Source of the DNA: Gordonia jinghuaiqii
Lineage (GTDB): Bacteria > Actinomycetota > Actinomycetes > Mycobacteriales > Mycobacteriaceae
Reading direction: 5' to 3'
DNA: 64,000 bases
Assembly (NCBI RefSeq): GCF_014041935.1
Contig: NZ_CP059491.1
Location: forward strand, 3,782,001 to 3,846,000
The notes beneath the pieces are model-generated. The model ran no database searches. It saw nothing but the letters and a program-made list of their open reading frames with translations, and had not been told where the DNA came from. The position numbers and the translations under genes were made by a program. Shown here one piece after another: positions 34,842 through 45,343 of this stretch (positions within the stretch are counted from its first letter, which is position 1; every line of letters begins with the position of its first letter).

Positions 34842-35626
34842 CCGCCGTCGCGCCGCCTGGGGGATCCGTCATCGGGACCGCGGATCGCCTCGAACACGAC
34901 GTACTCGTCGCTCTCGGCACTGTCCTCGATCCCGAACTCGACCAGCCGATCACGGAGCTGAACTTCGTCCGGTCGATCCGCATCGACGACACCGGGGTCA
35001 CCGTGCACCTGCGTCTGCCCACGTCGTTCTGTTCGCCGAACTTCGCGTATCTGATGGGTTCGGACGCACTCGACGCACTCGAGGGCATCGCGGACATCGG
35101 CCGGGTCCGGGTGCTGCTCGACGACCATCACGACAGCGACAAGATCAATGCCGGACTCGACGCCCATGCGGGGTACAAGGGGACGTTCGGGGTGGAGGCC
35201 CTCGACAGTCTCGACGAGCTGCGGGTGACGTTCCAGCGCAAGGCGCACACCGCCGCGATGGAACGGTGCGTGGCCGCCGAGATCTCCGCGGGACGCACCA
35301 CGGCGAACGAGGTGGATCGGTTGTCGCTGCGGGACCTGCCGCGCGGTCATGCCAAGTCCGCGCTCGTGCGGCGTCGAATGGAGCTGGGGCTCAGCATCTG
35401 CCCCAACAGCCTGGTCGTCGTCGACGAGGAGGGGAACCCACTGTCGCCCGAGGCGGTACCGATGCGATTGCGGTTCGCGCGTTCGGTGCGGATCTCGATG
35501 GAGGGCAACAGCCACTTCTGCCGTGGCCTGCTCGCCACCCGCTACGCCGACGACGACGAATGCGACGGGCACGCCGGCCCCGTCGTCACCAACCTCCGAA
35601 GCAACGTCCGAACGGAACAGGAGTAG
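34838..35626 (+). CDS. Extended MIP18/DUF59-type iron-sulfur assembly-like protein
   Basis: A 262-residue protein, much longer than the usual 100-residue DUF59 unit. The first 120 residues are the MIP18 fold: DPELDQPITELNFVRSI at 31-47 and the conserved cysteine C65 in TSFCSPNF. The remaining 140 residues are cluster-specific and carry C144, C188, C228 and C242, with HFCRG near the end. DUF59 proteins help deliver iron or Fe-S clusters, so it may supply iron to PrmA or the cluster of PrmB. Overlap with the amidohydrolase and a 3-bp gap to the dehydrogenase show one operon. Confidence 0.85.
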   Translation: MTAVAPPGGSVIGTADRLEHDVLVALGTVLDPELDQPITELNFVRSIRIDDTGVTVHLRLPTSFCSPNFAYLMGSDALDALEGIADIGRVRVLLDDHHDSDKINAGLDAHAGYKGTFGVEALDSLDELRVTFQRKAHTAAMERCVAAEISAGRTTANEVDRLSLRDLPRGHAKSALVRRRMELGLSICPNSLVVVDEEGNPLSPEAVPMRLRFARSVRISMEGNSHFCRGLLATRYADDDECDGHAGPVVTNLRSNVRTEQE

Positions 35627-35629
35627 GCC

Positions 35630-36655
35630 ATGCGCGCAGTACAGGTGGTCGGTTACCACGACAAACTGCAACTCAACGACATCCCGAAACCGGAGATCAC
35701 CGGCCCCCTCGATGTTCTCGTCCGGATCGGCGGCGCCGGGGTCTGCCGCACCGACCTCCACATCCTCGAAGGTCAGTGGGAGGCCAAAAGCGGTGTGACG
35801 CTGCCCTACACGATCGGGCACGAGAACGCCGGCTGGGTCGAGGCGGTCGGTGGTGCGGTCACCAACGTCGCCGTCGGCGACAAGGTGATCCTGCATCCGC
35901 TCATCACCTGCGGCCTCTGCCGCGCATGCCGATTCGGCGACGACGTGCACTGTGAGAACAGCCTGTTCCCCGGCATCGACACCGACGGCGGATATGCGGA
36001 GTATCTCAAGACCACCGCGCGCAGCGTCGTCAAGATCGACGACTCGCTCGAGCCCGCCGACGTGGCCGCACTCGCCGACGCCGGACTCACCGCGTATCAC
36101 GCGGCGGCGAAGGTCGCGCGGATGACCCGGCCCGGCGACACCTGCGTGGTGATCGGCGCAGGCGGATTGGGCCACATCGGAATCCAGGTCCTCGCCGCGA
36201 TCTCCGCGGTGCGGATCATCGTCGTCGATCGCAACCCCGACGCCGTCGCCCTGGCGAAGGAGGTCGGAGCCGAGATCGGCATCGTCGCCGACGGGTCCCA
36301 TGTGCAGCAGGTGCTCGACCTCACCGGCGGCCACGGCGCCGAGGCCGTGCTCGACTTCGTCGGTGAGGGCGGCGCCACCGCGGAGGGCACCGCCATGCTC
36401 CGCCGCGCAGGCAACTTCTTCGTGGTCGGCTACGGCGAGAACATCAACGTCCCGACCATCGACGTGATCTCCACGGAGATCAACTACATCGGCAACCTCG
36501 TGGGGTCCTACAACGACCTCGGTGAGCTGATGGACCTGGCCGCACGCGGAAAGGTCAAGCTGCACACCACAAGTTACGCACTCGCCGACTTCCAGCAGGC
36601 GATCGACGATCTCGACGCCGGCCGGGTACGTGGGCGCGCAATCCTCATCCCGTGA
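35630..36655 (+). CDS. Zinc alcohol dehydrogenase of the propane pathway
   Basis: A 341-residue NAD-dependent medium-chain dehydrogenase. Catalytic zinc: C39 in GVCRTDLH and H64-E65 in IGHENAG; structural zinc: C94, C97, C100 and C108; cofactor motif GAGGLG at 176-181 followed by VVDRNPDA, with Asp favouring NAD. It starts 3 bp after the DUF59 gene. In the pathway it would oxidise 1-propanol or 2-propanol made by PrmA; which one cannot be decided from sequence. Confidence 0.93.
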   Translation: MRAVQVVGYHDKLQLNDIPKPEITGPLDVLVRIGGAGVCRTDLHILEGQWEAKSGVTLPYTIGHENAGWVEAVGGAVTNVAVGDKVILHPLITCGLCRACRFGDDVHCENSLFPGIDTDGGYAEYLKTTARSVVKIDDSLEPADVAALADAGLTAYHAAAKVARMTRPGDTCVVIGAGGLGHIGIQVLAAISAVRIIVVDRNPDAVALAKEVGAEIGIVADGSHVQQVLDLTGGHGAEAVLDFVGEGGATAEGTAMLRRAGNFFVVGYGENINVPTIDVISTEINYIGNLVGSYNDLGELMDLAARGKVKLHTTSYALADFQQAIDDLDAGRVRGRAILIP

Positions 36656-36717
36656 GCTCCTGCTCACCACCCCCGGGCTGCCGTGGACCGAGAATCCCTG
36701 GCTCCCAACCGTTTTGA

Positions 36718-38421
<1,704 letters not shown>

Positions 38422-38451
38422 CCCCCAACCCGGCACCGAAACCCCGGCGGG

Positions 38452-38476
38452 GGTGTCACCGCACAACGGTGACACC
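38452..38476 (+). terminator. Hairpin after the GroEL-like gene
   Basis: GGTGTCACCG (38452-38461) and CGGTGACACC (38467-38476) form a perfect 10-bp stem with a CACAA loop. It is 30 bp past the stop, without a T-run, and probably ends the prm operon transcript. Confidence 0.75.
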
Positions 38477-38627
38477 GGGCCGGTCGCGATCAGGATTCGT
38501 TCTCGGCGTGTGATCGCGGCCGGCCCACTGCCGATGCCGTCGTCAGTGCCACCGCGGGGCGTTCCGGTCTGATCCGAGCACTGTTCTCGCCCCGCTACCA
38601 GCAACGATTCGATACACTGCTGTTCGA

Positions 38628-38645
38628 TGTGAGACCAACATCACA
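38628..38645 (+). promoter_or_regulatory. Operator-like repeat before the activator gene
   Basis: TGTGA-N8-TCACA, which also contains GTGAGAC (38629-38635), the same half-site as the prmA palindrome, and CATCACA, which occurs 12 nt after the palindrome too (29211-29217). It lies 20 bp before the activator start, so binding here would block or adjust its own transcription. Confidence 0.5.
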
Positions 38646-38665
38646 GTAGGGAGTTGTCCGTCCCG

Positions 38666-40492
38666 GTGAAGAATCCGCCCCCGGCCCAGACCCAGAATCC
38701 GACCGCCCACAACCCTCACGCGAACCCGCGAACATTCGTCGCACGAGCCCGCGAGCGGTTCTTGAGCGATGACAGGACCGGCTCCGACGGGGCCGGCGAC
38801 GACGGCACCGTGCGCGATGCCATCTCCACCTCGTGGCGGCGCTCCCGCTCGTTCAAGGTGCAGACCGACCGACTCGAGCTCCCGTTCGTCCGCGAACCCA
38901 ACACCGACAGCCCGCTGATGTCGGCCGCCCGACCGGTCCTCGACCAGCTCGCGGTGGACCTCTCCGCCGAACCCGTCAGCATCATCCTCACCTCACCCGA
39001 CGGTGTCGTGCTCTCCCGTGCCACCGGCAGCGGCGAGCTGCTGGGTCGGCTCGACGCCGTCTCACTCGCCCCCGGTTACAGCTACAGCGAGGAGCACGCC
39101 GGCACCAACGGCATCGGTACCGCCCTGGAAACCCGCCAGGCCACCCTGGTGACCGGTGCCGAACACTACGCGGGCTGCCTCGCCGAGCTCAGCTGCGCCG
39201 GCGTCCCCATCCGGAACCCGTTCTCCGGCGGCGTCGTCGGCGCACTGGACCTCACCGGCTGGGTCGCGGAGGGCGGTTCGCTTCTGCTCTCGCTGGCGAA
39301 ATCGGCGACCGTGCAGATCGAGCAGCAGATGCTGGCCAATGCCAGTGAACGCGAATCACGGCTTCTCGCAGCCTATCTCGCCACCTGCCGACGGGCACCA
39401 CAGATGATGGTGCTCGCCATCGCCGCCGACGTCGTGCTGATGAACCGCCGGCTCCGCCAGAGCATCGACCCGCAGGACCAGGTCTCCATGCTCGAGCACG
39501 CCGTCGACCAGATCCACGAGACCCAGTCGACGCGTCGCGTCAACACCCTGCCCAGTGGCCGCACCCTCCGGCTGGCGTCGGTGAGCCAGTTCTCCGACGT
39601 CGACGCCGGGATCGCGGTGTTCCATGTGCACCTGATGGATTCGACGCCGGCGTCACCGCCGCGCCGACGCCCGACGACGCCCTCCCCGCTGCCCGGCATC
39701 GTCGGACGCAGCTCGTCCTGGCGGCAGTGTTGCGACCGGATCGCCCAGACCGTCGGCGCCGGCCAGTGGATCGCGGTCTCGGGAGAACGCGGCAGCGGAC
39801 GTGCCGCCGTATTGCGTTCGGCCGCCGGACAATACCGCAGCGGCGCCATTCGGGTCTTCGCCGCGGCCGACTTCTCCGACGCCGACACACTCGACAGCTT
39901 CGCCGCCGAGATGGAGCGTGACGACTTCGCCGTCATCATCCGCGACATCGACGAGTTCGACGACGACATGCTGCTCGATCTCGCCGACGTGCTCCAGGGC
40001 CGCGAGCACGCCGGCTGGCTCGGGATCACGCTCAACGCCGAGGACTCGGCACCGGGCCTCGCAGCCACCCTGCTGCCGTTCTTCTCGCACACCATCGAGG
40101 TGCCCCCGCTGCGTCACCGCATCGAAGACCTCCAGGTCCTCGTGCCGACACTCCTGCGTCAGCTCACCCGAGGGCGCGAACTGTCCGTCGCGCCCGACGC
40201 CATGCGACAGTTGAGCAAGTACACCTGGCCGGGCAATGTCGCCGAGTTGCGCCAGGCCCTGCGTGACGTGGTCACCCACCACCGGTCCGGCACGATCACC
40301 GTCCAACATCTGCCCCCGACCTATCGAGCGCAGAACCGCCACACACTGACGCGCATCGAAGCCCTCGAACGCGATGCGATCGTCCGCAGCCTGGAGGAGA
40401 ACGCCCACAACAAGGTCGCCGCCGCGAACGCACTCGGCATCTCCCGCGCGACCATCTACCGCAAGATCAAAGAGTTCGGCATCGACATCTGA
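38666..40492 (+). CDS. Fis-type activator of the propane cluster (MimR/AcoR-like), GAFTGA-less
   Basis: A regulator of about 608 residues. A GAF-type sensor covers about 85-220 (including GYSYSEEHAGTNGIGTAL, typical of AcoR). The AAA+ part has only a degenerate Walker A GERGSGRA at 373-380 (no lysine before the small residue), a Walker B-like VIIRDIDE at 423-430, WPGNVAEL at 521-528 and no GAFTGA loop. A Fis helix-turn-helix (KVAAANALGISRATIYRKI) lies at 583-601. GTG 38666 is used; TTG 38654 would sit directly on its ribosome-binding site. Actinobacteria lack sigma-54, so it must work with another sigma factor. MimR is the nearest described relative. Confidence 0.9.
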   Translation: MKNPPPAQTQNPTAHNPHANPRTFVARARERFLSDDRTGSDGAGDDGTVRDAISTSWRRSRSFKVQTDRLELPFVREPNTDSPLMSAARPVLDQLAVDLSAEPVSIILTSPDGVVLSRATGSGELLGRLDAVSLAPGYSYSEEHAGTNGIGTALETRQATLVTGAEHYAGCLAELSCAGVPIRNPFSGGVVGALDLTGWVAEGGSLLLSLAKSATVQIEQQMLANASERESRLLAAYLATCRRAPQMMVLAIAADVVLMNRRLRQSIDPQDQVSMLEHAVDQIHETQSTRRVNTLPSGRTLRLASVSQFSDVDAGIAVFHVHLMDSTPASPPRRRPTTPSPLPGIVGRSSSWRQCCDRIAQTVGAGQWIAVSGERGSGRAAVLRSAAGQYRSGAIRVFAAADFSDADTLDSFAAEMERDDFAVIIRDIDEFDDDMLLDLADVLQGREHAGWLGITLNAEDSAPGLAATLLPFFSHTIEVPPLRHRIEDLQVLVPTLLRQLTRGRELSVAPDAMRQLSKYTWPGNVAELRQALRDVVTHHRSGTITVQHLPPTYRAQNRHTLTRIEALERDAIVRSLEENAHNKVAAANALGISRATIYRKIKEFGIDI

Positions 40493-40557
40493 CACCTCGC
40501 CGGATACGCCCACGGGGTGTGTGCCCGATGCCACACCCGCCCAGGCATGATGGACGG

Positions 40558-42336
40558 GTGACCACCCCCATGTCCCGGCGCGACCTCGAGTTCCTGCTGT
40601 ACGAGTGGCTCGACGTCGAGTCGCTGACATCGCGCGAGCGCTACTCCGCGCATTCCCGTGAGACCTTCGACGCGGTCATCGAACTCAGCGCCGACATCGC
40701 GATGAAGTGCTTCGCCCCCGCCAACAAGATCGGCGATCAGAACGAGCCGTACGTGGGCGACGACGGCAAGGTCGTCCTCCCCGACGAGGTCGTCGCCGGG
40801 CTCGCCGAGTACCGCAAGGCCGGACTCATCGCCGCGTCGTTCGACGAGGAACTCGGCGGCATGGCGTTGCCGACCGTCATCCGGCAGGCGTCGGCGGTGT
40901 GGTTCCAGGCGGCGAACGCGGCCATGTCGTCGTACAACTTCCTGACCATCGGCAACGCCAACCTGCTCGCCGAATACGCGACGCCCGAACAACTCGACAC
41001 CTGGGTCCGCCCGATGGTCGAGGGCCGCTTCTCCGGCACGATGTGCCTGTCGGAGCCGCAGGCCGGATCGTCGCTGGCCGACATCACCACCAAGGCCGAA
41101 CCGGCCGGCGACGGCAGCTACCGGATCACCGGCACCAAGATGTGGATCTCGGCGGGCGACCACGAACTGACCGAGAACATCGTGCACCTGGTGCTGGCGA
41201 AGATCCCCGGCGGCGGTCCCGGCGTCAAGGGGATCTCGCTGTTCATCGTGCCCAAGTACCTCGCCGACGGAACCCGCAACGACGTCGCCCTCGTCGGCCT
41301 CAACCACAAGATGGGCAACCGGGCGACCACCAACACGCTGCTCAACTTCGGCGACGGCACCTTCTCTCCCGACCCGACACCGGGCGCTGTCGGCTACCTC
41401 GTCGGCGAGCAACACCGCGGCCTGTCCTACATGTTCCACATGATGAACGAGGCGCGGATCGGTGTCGGATTCCTCGCCACCGCACTGGGATACGCCGGTT
41501 ATCGCGCGTCGCTGGAGTACGCGAAGGTGCGCACCCAGGGCCGGCCCGTCGACCAGAAGGACCCGTCGACCAAGCCGGTGCCCATCATCGAGCATGCCGA
41601 TGTGCGGCGCATGCTGCTGGCCCAGAAGTCCTATGTCGAAGGCGCTCTCGCGTTCGGGCTGTACTGCAGCACGCTCGTCGACGAGGCCGCCACGGCCACC
41701 GACACCGACGAACGCGCCCGACTGAACCTGCTGCTCGAGGTCCTGACCCCGATAGCCAAGAGCTGGCCGTCGCAGTGGTGCCTGGAGGCCAACAGCCTCG
41801 CCATCCAGGTTCACGGCGGTTACGGATACACCCGCGAGTTCGACGTCGAACAGTACTACCGCGACAACCGTCTCAACCCCATTCACGAAGGTGCGCACGG
41901 CATCCACGGCATCGACCTGCTGGGCCGCAAGGTGATCATGCAGGGCGGCGCCGGGCTCGCCGCACTGGCCGAGACCATCGGCGCCACCGTCACGCGCGCA
42001 CGTGAGGTGTCGTCCGCCGCCGACTACGCCGACGCTCTGCAGTCCGCGGTGGATCGGCTGGTGAAGGTGACAGCCCACATCTGGTCGGCCGGCGACCCCA
42101 AGCTGTCACTGGCCAACGCCACCGTCTACCTCGAGACGACCGGTCACATCGTGATCGCCTGGATGTGGCTCGAACAGCTGCTCGCGGCCGCCGGCAGGTC
42201 CGGCGACTTCTATGACGGAAAACGTGCCGCGGCGCAGTACTTCTTCCGGTATGAACTACCCAAGACCGGCCCGCAGCTCGACCTGCTCACCGCGCTGGAC
42301 CGCACCACCCTCGACGTCGATCCGGCCTGGTTCTGA
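40558..42336 (+). CDS. Large acyl-CoA dehydrogenase
   Basis: A 592-residue acyl-CoA dehydrogenase of the long form with an added C-terminal helical domain (about 430-592), as in mycobacterial FadE5-like enzymes. Conserved parts are MCLSEPQAGSSLADI, ITGTKMWISAGDHEL and YGYTREFDVEQYYRDNR, with a candidate catalytic glutamate in NPIHEGAHGIHG. It would introduce an alpha,beta double bond in a CoA ester with FAD. GTG 40558 is used; ATG 40570 is possible. It follows the prm activator by 65 bp and may serve propionate or short-chain fatty acid use. Confidence 0.92.
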   Translation: MTTPMSRRDLEFLLYEWLDVESLTSRERYSAHSRETFDAVIELSADIAMKCFAPANKIGDQNEPYVGDDGKVVLPDEVVAGLAEYRKAGLIAASFDEELGGMALPTVIRQASAVWFQAANAAMSSYNFLTIGNANLLAEYATPEQLDTWVRPMVEGRFSGTMCLSEPQAGSSLADITTKAEPAGDGSYRITGTKMWISAGDHELTENIVHLVLAKIPGGGPGVKGISLFIVPKYLADGTRNDVALVGLNHKMGNRATTNTLLNFGDGTFSPDPTPGAVGYLVGEQHRGLSYMFHMMNEARIGVGFLATALGYAGYRASLEYAKVRTQGRPVDQKDPSTKPVPIIEHADVRRMLLAQKSYVEGALAFGLYCSTLVDEAATATDTDERARLNLLLEVLTPIAKSWPSQWCLEANSLAIQVHGGYGYTREFDVEQYYRDNRLNPIHEGAHGIHGIDLLGRKVIMQGGAGLAALAETIGATVTRAREVSSAADYADALQSAVDRLVKVTAHIWSAGDPKLSLANATVYLETTGHIVIAWMWLEQLLAAAGRSGDFYDGKRAAAQYFFRYELPKTGPQLDLLTALDRTTLDVDPAWF

Positions 42337-42401
42337 CACCGACACCCGATCACGCACATCCGTTGCGCTGATCGCTGCTCCAACAAGCAAGGGAGACAAC
42401 A

Positions 42402-43163
42402 ATGTCCGTGATGGATCTGTTCGACACCACCGGCAAGGTGGTCATCGTGACCGGCGCGTCGTCGGGACTGGGCGTCTCGTTCGCGAAGGGGTTCGCCGAG
42501 GCCGGCGCCGATGTGGTGCTCGCGGCGCGCCGCGCGGACAAGCTCGCCGACACCGCCGCCGCGGTGGAGGCACTGGGGCGCCGGGCGCTCGTGGTACCGG
42601 CCGACGTCGCCGACCCCGAACAGTGCCAGGCCGTCGTCGACGCCGCGATGGAGACCTTCGGCAAGGTCGACGTCCTCATCAACAACGCAGGCATCGGTAC
42701 CGCCTACCCGGCGACCCGCGAGACGCCCGAGCAGTTCCGCGGGGTGATCGACGTCAACCTCAACGGCTCGTACTGGATGGCACAGGCGTGCGGCCGGGTC
42801 ATGCAGCCGGGCAGTGCGGTCATCAACATCTCCTCGATCCTCGGCCTCACCACCGCCGGCCTGCCGCAGGCGGCATATGCCGCCAGCAAGGCTGGCATCA
42901 TCGGGCTCACCCGCGACCTCGCGCAGCAATGGGGCACCCGAAAGGGCATCCGGGTCAACGCCATCGCCCCCGGCTTCTTCGAGTCGGAGATGACCGACAC
43001 CTACAAGCCCGGCTACCTCGACTCGATGATGCCGCGCGTGGTCCTCGGACGCACCGGAGCCGGCGAGGAACTCGCCGCCACCGCGATCTGGCTGTCCTCG
43101 GCGGCCGCCGGATATGTCACCGGCCAGACACTCGCCGTCGACGGCGGCGTCACCCTCACCTAG
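42402..43163 (+). CDS. Short-chain dehydrogenase/reductase
   Basis: A 253-residue classical SDR. The cofactor motif TGASSGLG is at 17-24, NNAG at 94-97, the catalytic serine at S144/S145 and YxxxK as Y159-A-A-S-K163. An arginine pair (ARR at 41-43) after the second strand suggests NADP. It is probably a 3-hydroxyacyl-type or ketone reductase. It starts 65 bp after the acyl-CoA dehydrogenase, with AAGGGAG before the ATG, so both may form one unit for beta-oxidation-like steps. Confidence 0.93.
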   Translation: MSVMDLFDTTGKVVIVTGASSGLGVSFAKGFAEAGADVVLAARRADKLADTAAAVEALGRRALVVPADVADPEQCQAVVDAAMETFGKVDVLINNAGIGTAYPATRETPEQFRGVIDVNLNGSYWMAQACGRVMQPGSAVINISSILGLTTAGLPQAAYAASKAGIIGLTRDLAQQWGTRKGIRVNAIAPGFFESEMTDTYKPGYLDSMMPRVVLGRTGAGEELAATAIWLSSAAAGYVTGQTLAVDGGVTLT

Positions 43164-43169
43164 CCACAC

Positions 43170-43694
43170 ATGGACACCTCACGGGATTCCCCTGCCGCCC
43201 CGGCGCCGCACCCCACGCTGCGTGATCCGGTCAACATGGTCGACCCCCGCGCCAAGACCCTGTGGCGCATCGGTCCGCTGATCCTCGGGGTCCCGGCGCT
43301 CGTCGCCGCGATCGTGGTGGCGGCGACGAGCGCCGAGGCACGCTGGATCGCGCTGGCCGCGGCCCTCGCAGCCGCCGCTCTGACCGTCGTGTTCACCACC
43401 GTCGTCCCCCTGTGGCGCTACCGTTTTCACCGCTGGGAGGTCAGCGAGGACGCGGTGTACTCACAGTCGGGCTGGTTCGTCCGGCACCGGGTGATCATCC
43501 CGATCGCCCGAATCCAGGTGGTGGACACCGAGGCCGGACCGATCGAGCAACTCCTGAAGCTGGCCCAGCTCACCGTCACCACCGCGTCGTCGGCGGGCAC
43601 CATCCACATCACCGGACTCGACGCCGAGGTCGCCCGCGCGACCGCTGCCGACCTCACGATCCGCACACAGGCGTTCACCGATGACGCGACCTGA
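43170..43694 (+). CDS. PH-domain (DUF304/YdbS-type) membrane protein
   Basis: A 174-residue protein with two membrane helices (about 31-52 and 57-79) followed by a bacterial PH domain (YRFHRWEVSEDAVYSQSGWFVRHRVIIPIARIQVVDTEAGP). It matches YdbS. It overlaps the next gene by 14 nt. YdbS/YdbT pairs are found next to each other in many bacteria; the role is unknown, though Bacillus homologues are linked to resistance against antimicrobial peptides. Confidence 0.88.
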   Translation: MDTSRDSPAAPAPHPTLRDPVNMVDPRAKTLWRIGPLILGVPALVAAIVVAATSAEARWIALAAALAAAALTVVFTTVVPLWRYRFHRWEVSEDAVYSQSGWFVRHRVIIPIARIQVVDTEAGPIEQLLKLAQLTVTTASSAGTIHITGLDAEVARATAADLTIRTQAFTDDAT

Positions 43695-45198
43695 GTCCGG
43701 TCTGCACATCGATGCCGCCGACGAATGGCATCGCCTGTCGCCGTGGATGATGGCCGTCACACCCGTCGAGCTGCTCCCCTCACTCGTCCCGGTCCTGATC
43801 GCACTCGTCTTCGCGGGTCAGGGCGCACCGATGTTCACACTGATCGCGACCGTGGTGATCGTGCCGTTCGTGACCGTCGTGCCCTGGCTGACGACCCGAT
43901 ACCAGGTGACCGACGACCATGTCCGGGTACGTTCCGGACTGGTCACCCGCAAGGTCGCCACCGCCCGCCGGGACCGCATCCGCAGCGTCGACCTGACCGC
44001 GTCGCTGGTGCACCGGCTGCTGAAACTGCAGAAGGTCAAGATCGGCACGGGCGGCGACGACGACGCGTCGGCGGTCACCCTCACCGCTCTGACGGTCGAT
44101 GATGCGCGGGCCCTGCACGACAACCTGATGGCCACCCGGATGCAGGCCACCGGCACGGTCGTCCCGGACGCGAACGGCGTCGCGGCACCTGTACCCGCGC
44201 CGGACGAGCTGGCCCGGTTCCAGATGTCGTGGCTGCGCTACTCCCCGTTCTCGCTCGGCGGGCTCGCCATCGCCGCGGCGGCCGCCGGCCTCGCGACCCA
44301 GATCGCCAACGACGCAGGCTTGTTCGACGAGGGCGTGGGTGTCGTCCGGGACGCCCTCGACACGGTGCGCGGCACTCCGCTCGGACTGATCATCCTCGTG
44401 GCGACCGTTCTCGTGGTCCTCGTCGGCGGGGTGCTGTCGGTCCTCGGCTATGTCCTGTCCTATTGGAACTTCCGCCTGACACGCCACCCCGACGGAACCC
44501 TGCGCACCGAACGCGGACTGCTCACCACCACCGCGATCAGCTTCGACGAGAAGAGGATTCGCGGTAGCCACCTCGTCGAGCCGATCCTCATGCGGCCACT
44601 GCGCGGTGCACGGCTGCAGGCGATCGCCACCGGCGCCACCAAACATCCACTCCTGCTGCCGCCCGCCCCCATCGAGGAGGCCATGCGAGTGGCCGACCTG
44701 GTCACCCACGAACAGCGCGAACTCACCACGGCACTTGTCGGCCATGGTCGGACCGCTCTCCTCCGGCGCCTCAACCGCGGGTTCCTGGCCGGACTCGTCG
44801 TGCTCGTCGGAATCGGCATCGCGGTGATCACCGGATGGCTGCCGGCACCCTGGCTCGCCGCCGGGATCGTCGCGGTCATCGTGTCGACCGCGCTCGGCGT
44901 GGTCCGCGCCCGGCACCTCGGGCACCGCCTCACCGCGCGGTCGGTCGTCATCGGCTCGCCCACCGTCGCCCGGCAGCGGACCGTGGTCGACCGCGACGGC
45001 GTGATCGGATGGTCGATCAGGTCGTCGATCTTCCAACGACGGGCCGGGGTCGGCACTCTGATCCTCGCCACCGCCGCGGGATCCGAGCACTACGCACTCG
45101 TCGACGTCGACGACGAGACCGCGGTCGCGATCACGCGGGAGGTCTCGCCCGACTGGATGCGGATCGCGTTCACCCAGCGCCGACCGGCCGACACCTGA
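43681..45198 (+). CDS. Multi-PH-domain (DUF304/YdbT-type) membrane protein
   Basis: A 505-residue protein with three repeated units, each a pair of hydrophobic helices followed by a PH-like segment: RYQVTDDHVRVRSGLVTRKV, then NFRLTRHPDGTLRTERGLL, then a shorter HRLTARSVVIGSPTVARQRT. It is the YdbT partner of the preceding gene and overlaps it. They probably form one membrane complex. The function is not known. Confidence 0.88.
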   Translation: MTRPESGLHIDAADEWHRLSPWMMAVTPVELLPSLVPVLIALVFAGQGAPMFTLIATVVIVPFVTVVPWLTTRYQVTDDHVRVRSGLVTRKVATARRDRIRSVDLTASLVHRLLKLQKVKIGTGGDDDASAVTLTALTVDDARALHDNLMATRMQATGTVVPDANGVAAPVPAPDELARFQMSWLRYSPFSLGGLAIAAAAAGLATQIANDAGLFDEGVGVVRDALDTVRGTPLGLIILVATVLVVLVGGVLSVLGYVLSYWNFRLTRHPDGTLRTERGLLTTTAISFDEKRIRGSHLVEPILMRPLRGARLQAIATGATKHPLLLPPAPIEEAMRVADLVTHEQRELTTALVGHGRTALLRRLNRGFLAGLVVLVGIGIAVITGWLPAPWLAAGIVAVIVSTALGVVRARHLGHRLTARSVVIGSPTVARQRTVVDRDGVIGWSIRSSIFQRRAGVGTLILATAAGSEHYALVDVDDETAVAITREVSPDWMRIAFTQRRPADT

Positions 45199-45300
45199 AC
45201 GTCCCCGGGCGAATCCCGGCGGAGCTGGACGCTCGATTGAGACAATCTCCCGACTCCGTCCAACGCGACGCTTTGCTGTGGTAGACATCACACTCAGATG

Positions 45301-45314
45301 AGTCAGCACTGACT
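45301..45314. promoter_or_regulatory. Palindrome upstream of the Tat-exported oxidoreductase gene
   Basis: AGTCAG-CA-CTGACT lies 30 bp before the ATG at 45344. The TetR gene at 47235 follows the oxidoreductase on the same strand, so it is the likely binder. Confidence 0.5.
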
Positions 45315-45343
45315 GTTCTGAGGTCGACGAGGGGGTCGGGCAG

